Part shown: piece by piece, positions 27,882-37,569 of the stretch
How the letters are laid out: each line of letters starts with the position of its first letter
Numbering within the stretch: position 1 is the stretch's first letter
Assembly (NCBI GenBank): GCA_021781615.1
Contig: JAJXWM010000008.1
Coordinates: forward strand, 1 to 64,000
Direction: 5' to 3'
DNA from: Pseudomonadota bacterium
GTDB taxonomy: Bacteria; Pseudomonadota; Gammaproteobacteria; UBA9339
Length of the DNA stretch: 64,000 nt
The notes under the pieces: generated by a model
The model's input: the letters and a program-made list of their open reading frames with translations, nothing else
What the model was told of the DNA's origin: nothing
Databases searched by the model: none
Made by a program: the position numbers and the translations under genes

Positions 27882-28220
27882 CTACTTACCTGTTGTGCCT
27901 AATTTTTCAAGTGCGCTTTTTGCTTCTGGAACATTATCTAATATAAAACTTAATTCTTCGCATGGATATTCTTTACATTCAATGCATGTTTGGATACCTT
28001 TAGCACTACAACATGGGGGCATTTTACATGAGTTTGCACAGTGATAAGATTTTCGACCTACTCCTTTACAACCATCACATACAACATGCTCCGGCTTAAT
28101 AGGTGTATTAAACTGCACAGACCATATTTCAGCCACCCTCTCAAGTTCTTTTGGATCGCCAGATTGGGTTGCTATAAAGCCTACACATTTAGAACAATCT
28201 AAACCACAATAAGCTATCAT
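27882..28220 (-). CDS. DUF3795 cysteine-rich protein
   Basis: The 112-residue protein begins MIAYCGLDCSKCVGF and carries pairs of Cys in CDGCKG, ANSCKMPPCC and CIECKEYPC, the pattern of DUF3795 proteins, which probably bind zinc or an iron-sulfur cluster. It is convergent with yciB, and the stop codons are 17 bases apart. The function of the family is not established. The tRNA-Ser gene lies just upstream on the same strand. Confidence 0.85.
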   Translation of the reverse strand: MIAYCGLDCSKCVGFIATQSGDPKELERVAEIWSVQFNTPIKPEHVVCDGCKGVGRKSYHCANSCKMPPCCSAKGIQTCIECKEYPCEELSFILDNVPEAKSALEKLGTTGK

Positions 28221-28249
28221 TTATCCAATATTCCTCATTTTATAAAAAA

Positions 28250-28342
28250 TGGCGGAGAGGGTGGGATTCGAACCCACGTAGAGCGGTAAAGCTCTAAGCC
28301 GATTTCGAGTCGGCCCCGTTATGACCACTTCGGTACCTCTCC
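28250..28342 (-). tRNA. tRNA-Ser (anticodon CGA)
   Basis: The gene folds as a class II tRNA: acceptor GGAGAG/CTCTCC, D arm, anticodon stem GCCGA/TCGGC with loop CTCGAAA (CGA, reads UCG), a long variable arm, T arm GTGGG-TTCGAAT-CCCAC, discriminator G and encoded CCA. Its first 18 bases and upstream region are duplicated further upstream (see 28473-28564). Confidence 0.96.
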
Positions 28343-28564
28343 GCAACATCCAACATTTTTCCTCAAAAAGCAGAGTTCCTACAACCTTCCATGGTGATCT
28401 GTACCCAACCAAAACATCCTGTTTTGTCGCTCGCCGGCGGAAAACTTCGTTTTCCGAAAGCCCCGGCCTCGCCCACTTCGGTACCTCTCCGCAACATCCA
28501 ACATTTTTCCTCAAAAAGCAGAGTTCCTACAACCTTCCATGGTGATCTGTACCCAGCCAAAACA
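28325..28564 (-). repeat. Two 92-bp direct repeats: tRNA-Ser 5' end plus its upstream region
   Basis: 28325-28416 and 28473-28564 differ at one base. Each holds the first 18 bases of tRNA-Ser and about 74 bases upstream. The outer copy therefore has the likely promoter and the tRNA 5' end but no tRNA body; instead a 56-base GC-rich linker with a CGGAAAAC/GTTTTCCG hairpin follows. Coding frames here are artefacts. Confidence 0.92.
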
Positions 28565-28675
28565 ATCCCTCTAAAAACCATTCTATCTTATTTTTGTCCT
28601 ATATCCACTATTTTCATTATTTTTACTTTTCAAGCTTAGATCAACATTAAACATCTTTCGAACCCTTTGCATAAT

Positions 28676-29065
28676 TAACTTTTTTATCTCGCTCTTGCGA
28701 GCTTATAAATCTTATTACGCATTTAACCCAGCCCTACGGCTCGCAAAAAGCGCTCACCTTAGGCTGGGCTGGTGAGGCCTTGCGCCCTTCGGGCGAGTCG
28801 ATAAAAAATATTATGTGGGTATTATTATTAGAAGCACCGAGCTTTATCCGGAGCACTATCAGAGGAGCCTTATTAACGTTCCGGCAAAATAAAATGCAAC
28901 AAATGCAATATGTGTCTCAGGCTATCAAAAACAAAATAAATCACGCTCGTAAGAGCAAAAGGCTTCACCAGCCCAGGCTAAACCGAGCGTTGTTTGCGAT
29001 GTGCAGGCCTGGGTAAATGATAGGCGCATAATTTCAAGCTCGAAGAGCGAGATATTTTTTTAAAA
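28676..29065. mobile_element. Non-coding element with long imperfect inverted repeats (MITE-like)
   Basis: About 130 bases at the left (from TTTTTTATCTCGCTCTTGCG through CCCAGCC...GGCTGGGCTGGTGAGGC) recur inverted at the right end (about 28930-29065), around a unique centre of about 130 bases. The TATCTCGCTCTT tips point outward. Shorter relatives lie at 44948-45045 and 59252-59350. There is no transposase. A 78-codon frame inside is not convincing. Confidence 0.6.
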
Positions 29066-29179
29066 ATATGATCAGGTTATATAGGCTGTTTTCAAGATAC
29101 AAGTTGTGAGGATCTATCAAAACCCAAAAAACATAACCTCAGCATCTCACAATATGCAAGCGGATTTGTGGAAACTCTA

Positions 29180-30151
29180 TTATGGATAGCTATGTTTTTC
29201 TTTCACTACATAGCTATATGCTTTTTCTTTTGCTATAGCATCCTTATTTGTAATAAATTTTTGGATATACTGCCCGCAATTACTACCAATCTGATTTTCC
29301 TCAAGATCACCGATGCTTAGTATCACTTCATAACCGGCATCACGCAACCGATCTATTAAACAAGCGGTATCTTCACGAGAATCACCAGTAACAAAATAAC
29401 TAGTTATTCTATTATTTATAGCACTAACCGTGGGATTAATAGGGGTGATTTTTATAATAAATAGGTCAGGAGAAAAATATTTTCTTAATTCCTTAACATC
29501 AACTGGCGCCTCTTGAGCTAACGCGAAATTTAGCGTTATTTTCCTATCGCCGGGAGAGTAAAACTCTTCACAATAATTAGCAATCTTGACAAAATCCCAT
29601 TTGTTAACAGGAATTATTTGGTCACGTAACACCTTATCTGTAGTATGAATAGAAAACTGCATTTGAAATTTACCAGAAGGGTACAGCCGATTTTTAACTG
29701 TGGTTAATCGCGAAAAAAAATAATCACAACCGTTGGGAGCCACCGTAGAAATTGATGGTAACAGATCACCACATCGATAACGTTCTGGCAATTCTTCTAA
29801 AACATCTAGCAAAAATGGATTAAGAGCCGGCTCACCCATACGGGCAAATTGAATTTTAAATTCTTTGCAATCTATAAATTTATCTGGGTAACGCAAATCA
29901 ACTAAATAATCTATTTGCGCAAAAATATCTTCTTTCGATAACTTGCCATAAAAAGCACTACCAGCATCACACATCATACAACCAACGGGACACCCATATA
30001 AAACTGAAACGATTAAAACCCATTTTTCCTTGCGCGATAGTGGCGGCTGGATTGATTCGGCAAATTCTAAATATTTATTCGCCGCAGTTTTTGCAATATA
30101 TACTTTGGCAATTTCATCATCGCCTATTGTATTAATGATATTTAATTTCAT
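29180..30151 (-). CDS. Radical SAM protein, RlmN/Cfr-like
   Basis: The 323-residue product has the radical SAM cysteines in YGCPVGCMMCDAG (CxxxCxxC) at about 72-80, a GEPALNP motif, and a C-terminal Cys in SNCGQY that resembles the catalytic Cys of RlmN/Cfr methyltransferases. It lacks the full N-terminal domain of RlmN. I use MKLNIINTIGDDEI as start because the upstream gene ends two bases before it; the longer frame overlaps that gene. It is the last gene of a likely operon with an FAD oxidoreductase and an isochorismatase. The substrate is unknown, and RNA methylation is only one option. Confidence 0.75.
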   Translation of the reverse strand: MKLNIINTIGDDEIAKVYIAKTAANKYLEFAESIQPPLSRKEKWVLIVSVLYGCPVGCMMCDAGSAFYGKLSKEDIFAQIDYLVDLRYPDKFIDCKEFKIQFARMGEPALNPFLLDVLEELPERYRCGDLLPSISTVAPNGCDYFFSRLTTVKNRLYPSGKFQMQFSIHTTDKVLRDQIIPVNKWDFVKIANYCEEFYSPGDRKITLNFALAQEAPVDVKELRKYFSPDLFIIKITPINPTVSAINNRITSYFVTGDSREDTACLIDRLRDAGYEVILSIGDLEENQIGSNCGQYIQKFITNKDAIAKEKAYSYVVKEKHSYP

Positions 30152-30152
30152 A

Positions 30153-31040
30153 TTATTCCGAATTGTGAAAAATATGCATGGCGACCCTAATACCATCACC
30201 AATTGCAATCGCAACCTGACGATAAAGATCGTTTTTAGCATCTCCCACCAAAAACAACCTTCCCTCTTTTATTAATCTTTTTTCGGCAGTCCATAGTTTA
30301 CCAGTATAAAAATCTTTTTGTGGTAAACGACCAATAGCAACCAATAAATAATCAGCTTCTATATAAACTTTTTTCCTCCGCTTTGTAAACATGACTGAGA
30401 TTTTTTTATCTGCAGTTGTTGGCACAATGCCATATATCTCGTGCTCTTCAAAATAGCTGATATTAGGATTTTTCATAGCCTTATTGACTAAAAGCGGTAA
30501 AGAATCAATATATTTTGACCTATTTAATATAATAACTCGATTATGTTTGGCTAAATTAAGAGCATTATCAAAAGCTGCATCCCCTGCCCCAATTATTAGG
30601 ATAGTTTTATTACGCTTTTTTAATAAAGGGAACACCTCATAAAATAAATGGTTGCTAATAGCGGCCGGGGGATTTTGTAACAAAAGCTTGGGCTTGGTTC
30701 CAGAAGCAACAACAGCATAATCTGAAATATAGGTTTTTTTAGCGGCTTTTATTCTAAACAACTGAGTCTTGCCATTATAATCAAGCAATTCTACCTTGCT
30801 TCTTATAGTTTTTACTTTATTCCTTGCTAGATGTTTGTGAAAATCACATAGTAATTTTATGCCCGTTTTTCCTGGATAACATCCCAAGTGATTTTCAACA
30901 CACCAGGCATTTTTTAGTAATGACTTAGATTCCTTTTGTTCAAACAATAAGATCTTTATACCAAAACGGCGTAGTTGTAGAGCTGCGGCCATACCTGCAG
31001 GTCCGGCACCTATAATTGCTACTGTTTTCTCCATTGCCAC
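30153..31040 (-). CDS. Thioredoxin-reductase-like FAD/NAD(P)H oxidoreductase without redox CxxC
   Basis: The 295-residue flavoprotein has an FAD-binding GAGPAGMAAALQL near residue 11, a second nucleotide-binding GAGDAAFDNALNLA at about 151-164, and the FAD-contacting LFLVGDAKNDLYRQVAIA near the C terminus. The CxxC that thioredoxin reductases carry next to the second dinucleotide motif is missing, so it more likely reduces an electron-transfer partner or a small molecule, as ferredoxin-NADP reductases do. It lies between an isochorismatase-family gene and a radical SAM gene; supplying electrons to the latter is inference. Confidence 0.8.
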   Translation of the reverse strand: MAMEKTVAIIGAGPAGMAAALQLRRFGIKILLFEQKESKSLLKNAWCVENHLGCYPGKTGIKLLCDFHKHLARNKVKTIRSKVELLDYNGKTQLFRIKAAKKTYISDYAVVASGTKPKLLLQNPPAAISNHLFYEVFPLLKKRNKTILIIGAGDAAFDNALNLAKHNRVIILNRSKYIDSLPLLVNKAMKNPNISYFEEHEIYGIVPTTADKKISVMFTKRRKKVYIEADYLLVAIGRLPQKDFYTGKLWTAEKRLIKEGRLFLVGDAKNDLYRQVAIAIGDGIRVAMHIFHNSE

Positions 31041-31043
31041 AGC

Positions 31044-31703
31044 TTATTTTCCTTGTAATTGATCTATGATCTCTTCGCTTAACATTGGTACAGCAAATCC
31101 ATGAGCCAAATTTATCAATGTTCCCAAATGAAATTCTTGATTATACGTAGCGGTAGCATCAACGGCGAAAAACACTTCATAGCCTCGGGTAAAAGCAACT
31201 CGAGCAGTAGTTTCACAACAAAGGTGTGCCATAACTCCAGTAATAATTATTTGTCTAATGCCATGAGCTTCCAATACTAGATCAAGCACCGAGTCATAAA
31301 AAGCATCATACTGACTTTTAGTAATCGGCGGCTTTCCCAGAGCCGATATTTCCGGAATAATTTCAACCATACTATCTCCCACATAAGGAAGATGATCACC
31401 CCACCATGTACGCATCATAGAAGCATTTTCTATCGTATTGATATGCTGGGTTTTAACGGCTGTAATACTATTTTGCAAACAATAGTTTTGTAATTTCAAA
31501 ATGTTGGGAAGGATGGCTGTGGCGCTTGGAACAAAAGCATGTGACGATTTATCAAAGAAAAATTTCTGACAATCTATAATCAATAATGCCGCCACTTTAG
31601 GATCAAGGCGATAGTGATGTTTATCACGAAATGGTTTAATTTTTTCAAGAAAAAATTGTGCTTGTTTAGCAATGGACGTACTAGTGTAATATTGCTCTTT
31701 CAT
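31044..31703 (-). CDS. Isochorismatase-family cysteine hydrolase
   Basis: The 219-residue protein shows the fold's first strand with catalytic Asp (AALLIIDCQKFFFD), the cis-peptide and nucleophile region GVMAHLCCETTARVAFTRGY with the active Cys, and the C-terminal DATATYNQEFH. Family members hydrolyse isochorismate, nicotinamide or ureido compounds. The substrate cannot be told from sequence. It is the first gene of the three-gene group that ends with the radical SAM protein, with three bases to the next gene. Confidence 0.82.
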   Translation of the reverse strand: MKEQYYTSTSIAKQAQFFLEKIKPFRDKHHYRLDPKVAALLIIDCQKFFFDKSSHAFVPSATAILPNILKLQNYCLQNSITAVKTQHINTIENASMMRTWWGDHLPYVGDSMVEIIPEISALGKPPITKSQYDAFYDSVLDLVLEAHGIRQIIITGVMAHLCCETTARVAFTRGYEVFFAVDATATYNQEFHLGTLINLAHGFAVPMLSEEIIDQLQGK

Positions 31704-31723
31704 AAATTACAAAAAACAAGCTA

Positions 31724-31921
31724 CTATTGCGCCGATCTTTTAGAATGATCTTCAGTTATTGATTTAGCATCCTGCGCCGCCACCATGGGCACTCCGTCTT
31801 TAATGGGAAAAGACACCTTATTAAATTTACAAATTAAAACTTGCAGATTTTTATCGTAAAGTAATTTACCTTTACAAAGAGGACAAGCTATAACATCAAG
31901 TATTTTTGGCTTTAAAGTCAT
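31724..31921 (-). CDS. ycaR: Trm112/YcaR-family small zinc-ribbon-like protein
   Basis: The 65-residue product matches UPF0434: LDVIACPLCKGKLLYDKNLQ, LICKFNKVSFPIKDGVPMVA. Such proteins have a Trm112-like fold and in other organisms activate methyltransferases; in many gammaproteobacteria ycaR neighbours kdsB or lpxK. Here it precedes the isochorismatase gene by 20 bases. Confidence 0.9.
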   Translation of the reverse strand: MTLKPKILDVIACPLCKGKLLYDKNLQVLICKFNKVSFPIKDGVPMVAAQDAKSITEDHSKRSAQ

Positions 31922-31983
31922 AAGTTAGTTTATTTATTTTAACCTCGTACTCCTCAGCTTACCACGAGGATAAATCACAGCTT

Positions 31984-32064
<81 letters not shown>

Positions 32065-32132
32065 ATTTACAAACACAATTTACCACAACATAACCAGACG
32101 ACACGAAGGTGTCATCACCTTTTTTGAAACAA

Positions 32133-32561
32133 TTATTTTTCTAATTCTGACAATACTTGAGTCAACTGAGATATGGTACTTTTTACAAACTTGGTGACAT
32201 CAGTATTCTGAGCAGTTGAATCATCCCGATCTTTAACGCTTAACCTGGCTCTTGCTCCTTCGATAGTAAAACCTTGCTCATACAATAAGCTTTTAATGCG
32301 CCTAATTAATAAAATATCGACACGCTGATAATAACGTCTTTTGCCACGTCTTGTCGCAGGATTAAGCTGCGGAAACTCTTGCTCCCAATAACGTAAGACG
32401 TGCGGTTTTACCAAACACAAATTACCAGCTTCACTAATAGTAAAATAAAGCTTATCCGGAATAGGAGGTAAATCCTGTAGATTTTTTTTACTGCTACTAT
32501 CTATCCGTTGTAACTTAGGAAGCTCCAACGATATTTGTTGCTGATGTTGTGGATTCTGCAT
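32133..32561 (-). CDS. MerR-family transcriptional regulator
   Basis: The 142-residue product has a MerR winged helix ([40 protein letters not shown]) and a short C-terminal helix. This is the MerR-like protein regularly found next to ihfA in gammaproteobacteria; its regulon is unknown. I use the second ATG (MQNPQHQQQ). The start overlaps the end of ihfA by about 47 bases, a deeper overlap than usual. Confidence 0.88.
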   Translation of the reverse strand: MQNPQHQQQISLELPKLQRIDSSSKKNLQDLPPIPDKLYFTISEAGNLCLVKPHVLRYWEQEFPQLNPATRRGKRRYYQRVDILLIRRIKSLLYEQGFTIEGARARLSVKDRDDSTAQNTDVTKFVKSTISQLTQVLSELEK

Positions 32562-32841
32562 ACTTCTCAACTCTAGCTTTTAACTTTTGACCAGCACGAA
32601 AAGTGACAACTCTTCTAGCAGTAATAGGAACATCTTTACCGGTTTTAGGATTTCTACCAGGACGCTCTCTTTTATCACGCAAATTAAAGTTGCCAAAACC
32701 AGACAATCGTATCTGATGTCCTTGCTCAAGCAAAGACCTAACTTCTTCAAAGAAGATTTCCACCAAATCCTTTGCTTCACGCTTATTAATCCCGAGCACC
32801 TTGAACAAATTTTCCGCTAATTCAGCTTTTGTTAAAGCCAT
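32515..32841 (-). CDS. ihfA: Integration host factor subunit alpha
   Basis: IHF bends DNA as an alpha/beta heterodimer. The 108-residue product begins [20 protein letters not shown] and has the DNA-contacting arm with [20 protein letters not shown] (conserved Pro65-type intercalating residue). It lies four bases after pheT, the gammaproteobacterial arrangement, and overlaps the MerR gene. Confidence 0.96.
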   Translation of the reverse strand: MALTKAELAENLFKVLGINKREAKDLVEIFFEEVRSLLEQGHQIRLSGFGNFNLRDKRERPGRNPKTGKDVPITARRVVTFRAGQKLKARVEKYAESTTSATNIVGAS

Positions 32842-32845
32842 AAAC

Positions 32846-35242
32846 TTATCCTCTTAAGCTTGCGCTAACAGTTTGTTTTAAAACTAGAATTATACGATCC
32901 ATTAACGCCTCCACCTCTGCATCAATGAGAGTACGACTAACACTTTGAAAAATTAGACGAATTGCCATACTACGTTTATCCAACCCGATGTTTTCATTAC
33001 AATAAACGTCAAATAATGATATATTGTGTAGTAATTCACCTGAAATGTCTACTATTTTCTCTTTGATTTGCAACCAAGAAATATCTTTACTCACTATTAT
33101 TGCTATATCTCTCTTAATCTTTGGAAACACAGATATTTCTTTAAATACAGTCGGTAATTTATTGATTAACATAGATAAATCTATTTCAAAAAAATATGCC
33201 TTTTTATCAAGGTCTGCCTGTTGTTGAACCAATGGATGTATCTCTCCAATAAAACCAACGTGATCCCCGCTAACATAGATCTCGGCAGAGCGTTTAGGAT
33301 GTAACGCGCCGTGAGAACATGATTGATACTTAATATCGCTATCTCGCGCAAATAACTTCAACATAGTATTAACATCATTTTTTAAATCAAAAAAGTCTGC
33401 AGCTCTCTTTTGCTGCACTCCCCATTGTTCAGGATAAAGATCACCATAAATAATTCCAGCAATAGTAGGTTTTTGCTCTAATTCCCCATCTTTTTTTGGT
33501 ACAAATCTTAGGCCAACCTCAAATAATCGTGCGTTATGCTCCTGGCGTCGAGAATTATGTTTCACAACATTAACTAAACCCGGCCATAATGTGGTACGCA
33601 TTACAGTTTGTTCAGATGAAATAGGATTAGCTAAATGCAAAGCTTCATCTTTACCACCGAATAATTTTTGAGCCTTTTCGTCGATAAAACTATAAGTGAT
33701 GGCCTCGTGATATCCAAGATCCTCCATCAAAGTAACAAGTCGATCTAACTCGCTTTTATTAGAAACAACATTGTTAACACCAAGCTCGGCAACAATTTTT
33801 TGCTCTGGAATTAGATGATAACCGTAAATTCTTGCAATCTCTTCCACTAGATCTTCTTCAATTTTGAGATCAAATGCTCGGTAACTCGGCACACTTGCTT
33901 GCCAACCACCAGCAGTAGGTTTAAGGGTTATACCCAAATGGGACAAAATACTAACCACCTCTTCATCAGCAATGGCTATCCCCAAGATATTATGAATATT
34001 CTGTCGATACAACGTAATACCTAAAGACTTTGGTAGATGCTCTTTAGCAACCACTTCGGTTATCGCTCCTGGTACACCACCGGCAATCTCCAAAATCAAA
34101 GCGGTAGCACGATTTAAAGCATATAACTGCAGATCATAATCAATACTACGTTCAAATCGATAAGAGGAATCGGTTTGTATTTTATAACTACGCGACTGCT
34201 CAGCAACTTTTGTTGGATTAAAAAATGCACTTTCTAAAAAAATATCTTGTGTAGCTAAAGATATCCCTGAATCCATGCCGCCCATTACTCCAGCTAATGC
34301 TAGAGGTTTCTCACTATCAGCGATTACTAAAGTGTCTTTTTTCTTCAAATCAATTTTACTACCATCAAGCAACTCTATACTTTCCTCGGGCTGAGCATAA
34401 CGTACTTCAATATTGTTGTTCAATTTAGCCAAATCAAAAGCATGTAGCGGCTGCCCTAATTCATACATAATATAATTGGTTACATCAACCACAAAACTAA
34501 TAGGAGTTTCATTCATACTCCGTAGCCGTTGCAACATCCAAGCTGGTGTAGAAACTTTATTATTTATACCGCGAATAATCCGCCCGACGTAATGTGGACA
34601 AGCATCCGGTTCTTTTATAACCACCGGAAAAACATCCGTTGAGTTTATCACAATAAATTCTTGAACTTCTGGAGGAGAAAAAGTAATGCGATTAATAGCA
34701 GCAACCTCACGAGCAATACCTAACAAACTTAAACAATCTCCTCGGTTGGAGGTAAGTTCAATTTCAATAATTTCATCGTTAAGCGATAAATACTCTCGAA
34801 TATCAACACCAACTGGAGCATCATCTGGTAACTCAAGAATTCCAGGATTGCTTTCAGCCAAACCAAGCTCCGTTGCCGCACATAACATGCCACTTGAATC
34901 CACTCCACGTAACTTCGCCTGTTTTATTTTAAAATCTCCTGGCAATTCGGCTCCAACCAAAGCCACCGGAACTTTTAACTTTGATCTAACATTTTTTGCA
35001 CCACAAACTATCGTAAGCTTATCATTTGGTGCGCCAGCATTTACCGTACAAACCGTCAATTTATCAGCATTAGGATGGGGACTAACTTCTAAGACTTCAC
35101 CAACTACAACTCCGTGAAATTTGGGCGCAACTGGCTCGACCGCTGCCACTTCTAAACCAACCATCGTAAGTTGTTCTACCAGCTTTTCGGTATCAATATT
35201 AATTTTTATTAATTTTTGGAGCCAAGTTTTACTAAATTTCAT
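32846..35242 (-). CDS. pheT: Phenylalanyl-tRNA synthetase beta subunit
   Basis: PheT is the tRNA-binding and editing subunit of the alpha2-beta2 enzyme. The 798-residue product has the N-terminal EMAP/OB domain (about 40-150, [15 protein letters not shown]), B3/B4 editing domain, B5 domain with [18 protein letters not shown] earlier, and the C-terminal ferredoxin-like anticodon-binding domain ([13 protein letters not shown]). AAGGG precedes its ATG. A flavin-reductase-like gene separates it from pheS. Confidence 0.96.
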   Translation of the reverse strand: MKFSKTWLQKLIKINIDTEKLVEQLTMVGLEVAAVEPVAPKFHGVVVGEVLEVSPHPNADKLTVCTVNAGAPNDKLTIVCGAKNVRSKLKVPVALVGAELPGDFKIKQAKLRGVDSSGMLCAATELGLAESNPGILELPDDAPVGVDIREYLSLNDEIIEIELTSNRGDCLSLLGIAREVAAINRITFSPPEVQEFIVINSTDVFPVVIKEPDACPHYVGRIIRGINNKVSTPAWMLQRLRSMNETPISFVVDVTNYIMYELGQPLHAFDLAKLNNNIEVRYAQPEESIELLDGSKIDLKKKDTLVIADSEKPLALAGVMGGMDSGISLATQDIFLESAFFNPTKVAEQSRSYKIQTDSSYRFERSIDYDLQLYALNRATALILEIAGGVPGAITEVVAKEHLPKSLGITLYRQNIHNILGIAIADEEVVSILSHLGITLKPTAGGWQASVPSYRAFDLKIEEDLVEEIARIYGYHLIPEQKIVAELGVNNVVSNKSELDRLVTLMEDLGYHEAITYSFIDEKAQKLFGGKDEALHLANPISSEQTVMRTTLWPGLVNVVKHNSRRQEHNARLFEVGLRFVPKKDGELEQKPTIAGIIYGDLYPEQWGVQQKRAADFFDLKNDVNTMLKLFARDSDIKYQSCSHGALHPKRSAEIYVSGDHVGFIGEIHPLVQQQADLDKKAYFFEIDLSMLINKLPTVFKEISVFPKIKRDIAIIVSKDISWLQIKEKIVDISGELLHNISLFDVYCNENIGLDKRSMAIRLIFQSVSRTLIDAEVEALMDRIILVLKQTVSASLRG

Positions 35243-35278
35243 AGTACCCTTAAATATTCATTTACCCAGTAAATACAA

Positions 35279-35785
35279 TTATGTTTCGTAACAATCACTG
35301 ATTTTGCCAAAATAGTAAGTATGATATTGCCGATCCTGATATAACTTCTCATCATATTGTCCATTTAAACGTTTTTTATCCAAAGCTGACATCTGCACTA
35401 TTTTACATTCATAATGTCGGGCATTTTTAATATCGATGATTGGTGAATTTACTTTTTTTGCAAAAATGGTATTTAGCCCACCCTCTTTAAATTTATCAAC
35501 CTTACTGCCAGAATAAGTGCCGCAAAAAACCAATTCCTTACCCATGTCAGAAAAAGGAATGGTCACGGTAAAGTCATCAGCATTTTCTAATAACCCAAAA
35601 GTATATCTACTTGGTCTAACCGCCACCATTAAAATTGGATCTCGCCATACGATCCCGAGCAAAGCCCAACCGATAGTCATGACGTTTACTTTGCCCGTAC
35701 GATCTTTTACCGTTAAAAACGCACCTTGCGTACTTAATACTTTCATTACCTTATCACAAGCAGAAAAATAATTTGCTGTATCCAT
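35279..35785 (-). CDS. Flavin reductase-like FMN-binding split-barrel protein
   Basis: The 168-residue product has the flavin reductase-like fold: KDRTGKVNVMTIGWALLGIV, DPILMVAVRPSRYTFGLLEN, DDFTVTIPFSDMGKELVFCG, the order seen in FMN-binding split-barrel proteins. It would use or bind FMN; the substrate is unknown. GAGGATAAAAC precedes the ATG. The gene is inserted between pheS (13 bases upstream) and pheT (36 bases downstream) on the same strand, an uncommon break in a usually contiguous pair. Confidence 0.82.
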   Translation of the reverse strand: MDTANYFSACDKVMKVLSTQGAFLTVKDRTGKVNVMTIGWALLGIVWRDPILMVAVRPSRYTFGLLENADDFTVTIPFSDMGKELVFCGTYSGSKVDKFKEGGLNTIFAKKVNSPIIDIKNARHYECKIVQMSALDKKRLNGQYDEKLYQDRQYHTYYFGKISDCYET

Positions 35786-35798
35786 GTTTTATCCTCAA

Positions 35799-36800
35799 TT
35801 AAAACTGCTCTAAAAATTGTAAATCATTTTCAAAAAACAATCTGATATCATTTATACCGTAATAAATCATTGCTAAACGATCAATACCAAAACCCCAGGC
35901 AAGGCCTCGATAATGTTGAGGGTCGATGTTAACAGCTTTTAATACGTTAGGATGCACTACTCCGCAACCACCAAGCTCTAACCAACGCCACGAATCACCC
36001 ACATGCCATTTAAGATCAACTTCAGCGCTAGGCTCAGTAAAGGGGAAATAAGAGGGACGAAAACGGTACTCAATTTTTTCTTTAAAGAAAAATTTAATAA
36101 ATTCACCTACCAACCATTTTAAATTAGCCAAATTTAAATTTTTATCAACCATTAGCATTTCCACTTGATGAAACATCGGCGCATGCGTGGCGTCATTATC
36201 GCGGCGAAATACCTTGCCAGGACAAATTATTCTAATTGGGGGCGACATTTTTTGCATCGCCCTTATTTGTACCGGAGAAGTTTGCGAACGTAACATGGTA
36301 TTATCGCTAAAATAAAAGGTATCATGGGTGGTTCGCGCTGGATGATGTGGCGGAATATTTAAAGCCGTAAAGTTATAAAATTCGTTTTCAATTTCTGGAC
36401 CCTCAACCACCACAAAACCCATCTTAACAAAAAACTCTTCTACGAGACGGCGGACCTTGGAAATTGGGTGACTAGAACCAAGTACTTGCCCACGAGATGG
36501 CAAAGTTATGTCAATCGCCTCTTGATTTAAATTAGCTTCAACTAACGCTTTAGTTAGTGCATTACTTCGCTCGTCAAGAGCTTGAATAATCTTCTCTTTT
36601 GCTTGATTAATAATCTGCCCCACTTTTGGACGCTCTGCTGCATCTAGCGTTGCCAATTGCTTTAAGAGATCAGTTAACTTGCCCTTTTTGCCTAAATAGT
36701 TACTTTTTACTATTTCAAGCTCATGACTTGTAGCGGCGTGATTAATTACTTCAAAGGCCTCTTTAAGGATCTGTTCGATATTTTCTAGATGTGGTTTCAT
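35799..36800 (-). CDS. pheS: Phenylalanyl-tRNA synthetase alpha subunit
   Basis: PheS carries the class II catalytic core that activates Phe. The 333-residue product has an N-terminal coiled coil (about 1-85) and motifs GQVLGSSHPISKVRRLVEEF, FRRDNDATHAPMFHQVE (motif 2) and GLAWGFGIDRLAMIYYGIND (motif 3). Its promoter probably lies in the spacer to the small ORF at 36961. Confidence 0.97.
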   Translation of the reverse strand: MKPHLENIEQILKEAFEVINHAATSHELEIVKSNYLGKKGKLTDLLKQLATLDAAERPKVGQIINQAKEKIIQALDERSNALTKALVEANLNQEAIDITLPSRGQVLGSSHPISKVRRLVEEFFVKMGFVVVEGPEIENEFYNFTALNIPPHHPARTTHDTFYFSDNTMLRSQTSPVQIRAMQKMSPPIRIICPGKVFRRDNDATHAPMFHQVEMLMVDKNLNLANLKWLVGEFIKFFFKEKIEYRFRPSYFPFTEPSAEVDLKWHVGDSWRWLELGGCGVVHPNVLKAVNIDPQHYRGLAWGFGIDRLAMIYYGINDIRLFFENDLQFLEQF

Positions 36801-36918
36801 AGTTACAAATTCACGATAATAATCTTATATATTTTCATTATAAACCAAGCTGTTGTGAAGATAAAGGAAAGATAATTTAAGAGCATAGCTGCAACATATA
36901 CGAAAGGGTATTACATAT

Positions 36919-36963
36919 AATCCTAAAAAGAGCAGTTGGTTCCAGCTGCTCCTTTTAGGATTA
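36919..36963 (-). terminator. Strong hairpin before pheS
   Basis: TAATCCTAAAA-G-AGCAG pairs with CTGCT-CCTTTTAGGATTA around a loop of about nine bases. It overlaps the stop codon of the small ORF at 36961-37107 and lies 118 bases before pheS. There is no following T-run, so attenuator or terminator use is uncertain. Confidence 0.45.
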
Positions 36964-37107
36964 TACGAAGGCTATACCTAGCATACTAAAAATGGCTACG
37001 AGCGCCCCATAGAAAAATATGCGACGCACTCGCTCGGGATAACCGCAATAGTTTACGATCATTCCGACAACTATTAAGGGAAGTACGATAACCAAACCCG
37101 ACACCAC
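36961..37107 (-). CDS. Small two-helix membrane protein between rplT and pheS
   Basis: This 48-codon frame uses tandem GTG starts preceded by AGG and ends in a strong hairpin. The product SGLVIVLPLIVVGMIVNYCG, then PERVRR, then IFFYGALVAIFSMLGIAFV would make two membrane helices joined by a short basic loop, a pattern unlikely in random sequence. E. coli has the pheM leader peptide here, but this product is longer and not Phe-rich enough to be an obvious attenuator peptide. Function unknown. Confidence 0.45.
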   Translation of the reverse strand: MVSGLVIVLPLIVVGMIVNYCGYPERVRRIFFYGALVAIFSMLGIAFV

Positions 37108-37159
37108 CTACAAACTTTATTGCTTCGTTTGCTAAGGTTTTTATCATACAAACTTATAT

Positions 37160-37510
37160 CTATTCACCTTTAACTTTTGCAACAATTACTGCAAAAGCTT
37201 TTTTATCGTTAACAGCTATATCAGCAAGAATTTTACGATCGATATCGATCTTGGCTTTCTTTAAACCAGCAATAAATTTGCTATATGACAATCCATACTC
37301 ATTAACTGCGGCATTGATCCGAATGATCCAAAGCGAGCGGAATTGACGTTTCTTTTGTTTACGCCCTTGATAAGCATATTGACCAGCTTTTATTACCGCC
37401 TGTTTAGCAGCACGAAAAACTCTACTACGGGCGCCATAATATCCCTTAGCCTTTTTAAGTACTTTTTTATGACGGGCTCTTGCTGTTACCCCACGTTTTA
37501 CTCTTGCCAT
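37160..37510 (-). CDS. rplT: 50S ribosomal protein L20
   Basis: L20 binds 23S rRNA domain II early in 50S assembly and in E. coli represses its own operon. The 116-residue product has the usual start [20 protein letters not shown] and the helical C terminus ([20 protein letters not shown]). It follows rpmI by 59 bases. Confidence 0.97.
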   Translation of the reverse strand: MARVKRGVTARARHKKVLKKAKGYYGARSRVFRAAKQAVIKAGQYAYQGRKQKKRQFRSLWIIRINAAVNEYGLSYSKFIAGLKKAKIDIDRKILADIAVNDKKAFAVIVAKVKGE

Positions 37511-37569
37511 TTCTCTTTCTCCAACAATCTAATTCAAATTAAATATAATACTAACTAAAATAAGCGCTT

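Noticed and set aside
28780..29016. 78-codon frame inside the inverted-repeat element
   Set aside because: It runs through the repeat arm; no homologous frame in the reduced copies.
36961..37107. Calling the small ORF pheM
   Set aside because: It is much longer than pheM and not Phe-rich; the hairpin lacks a T-run.
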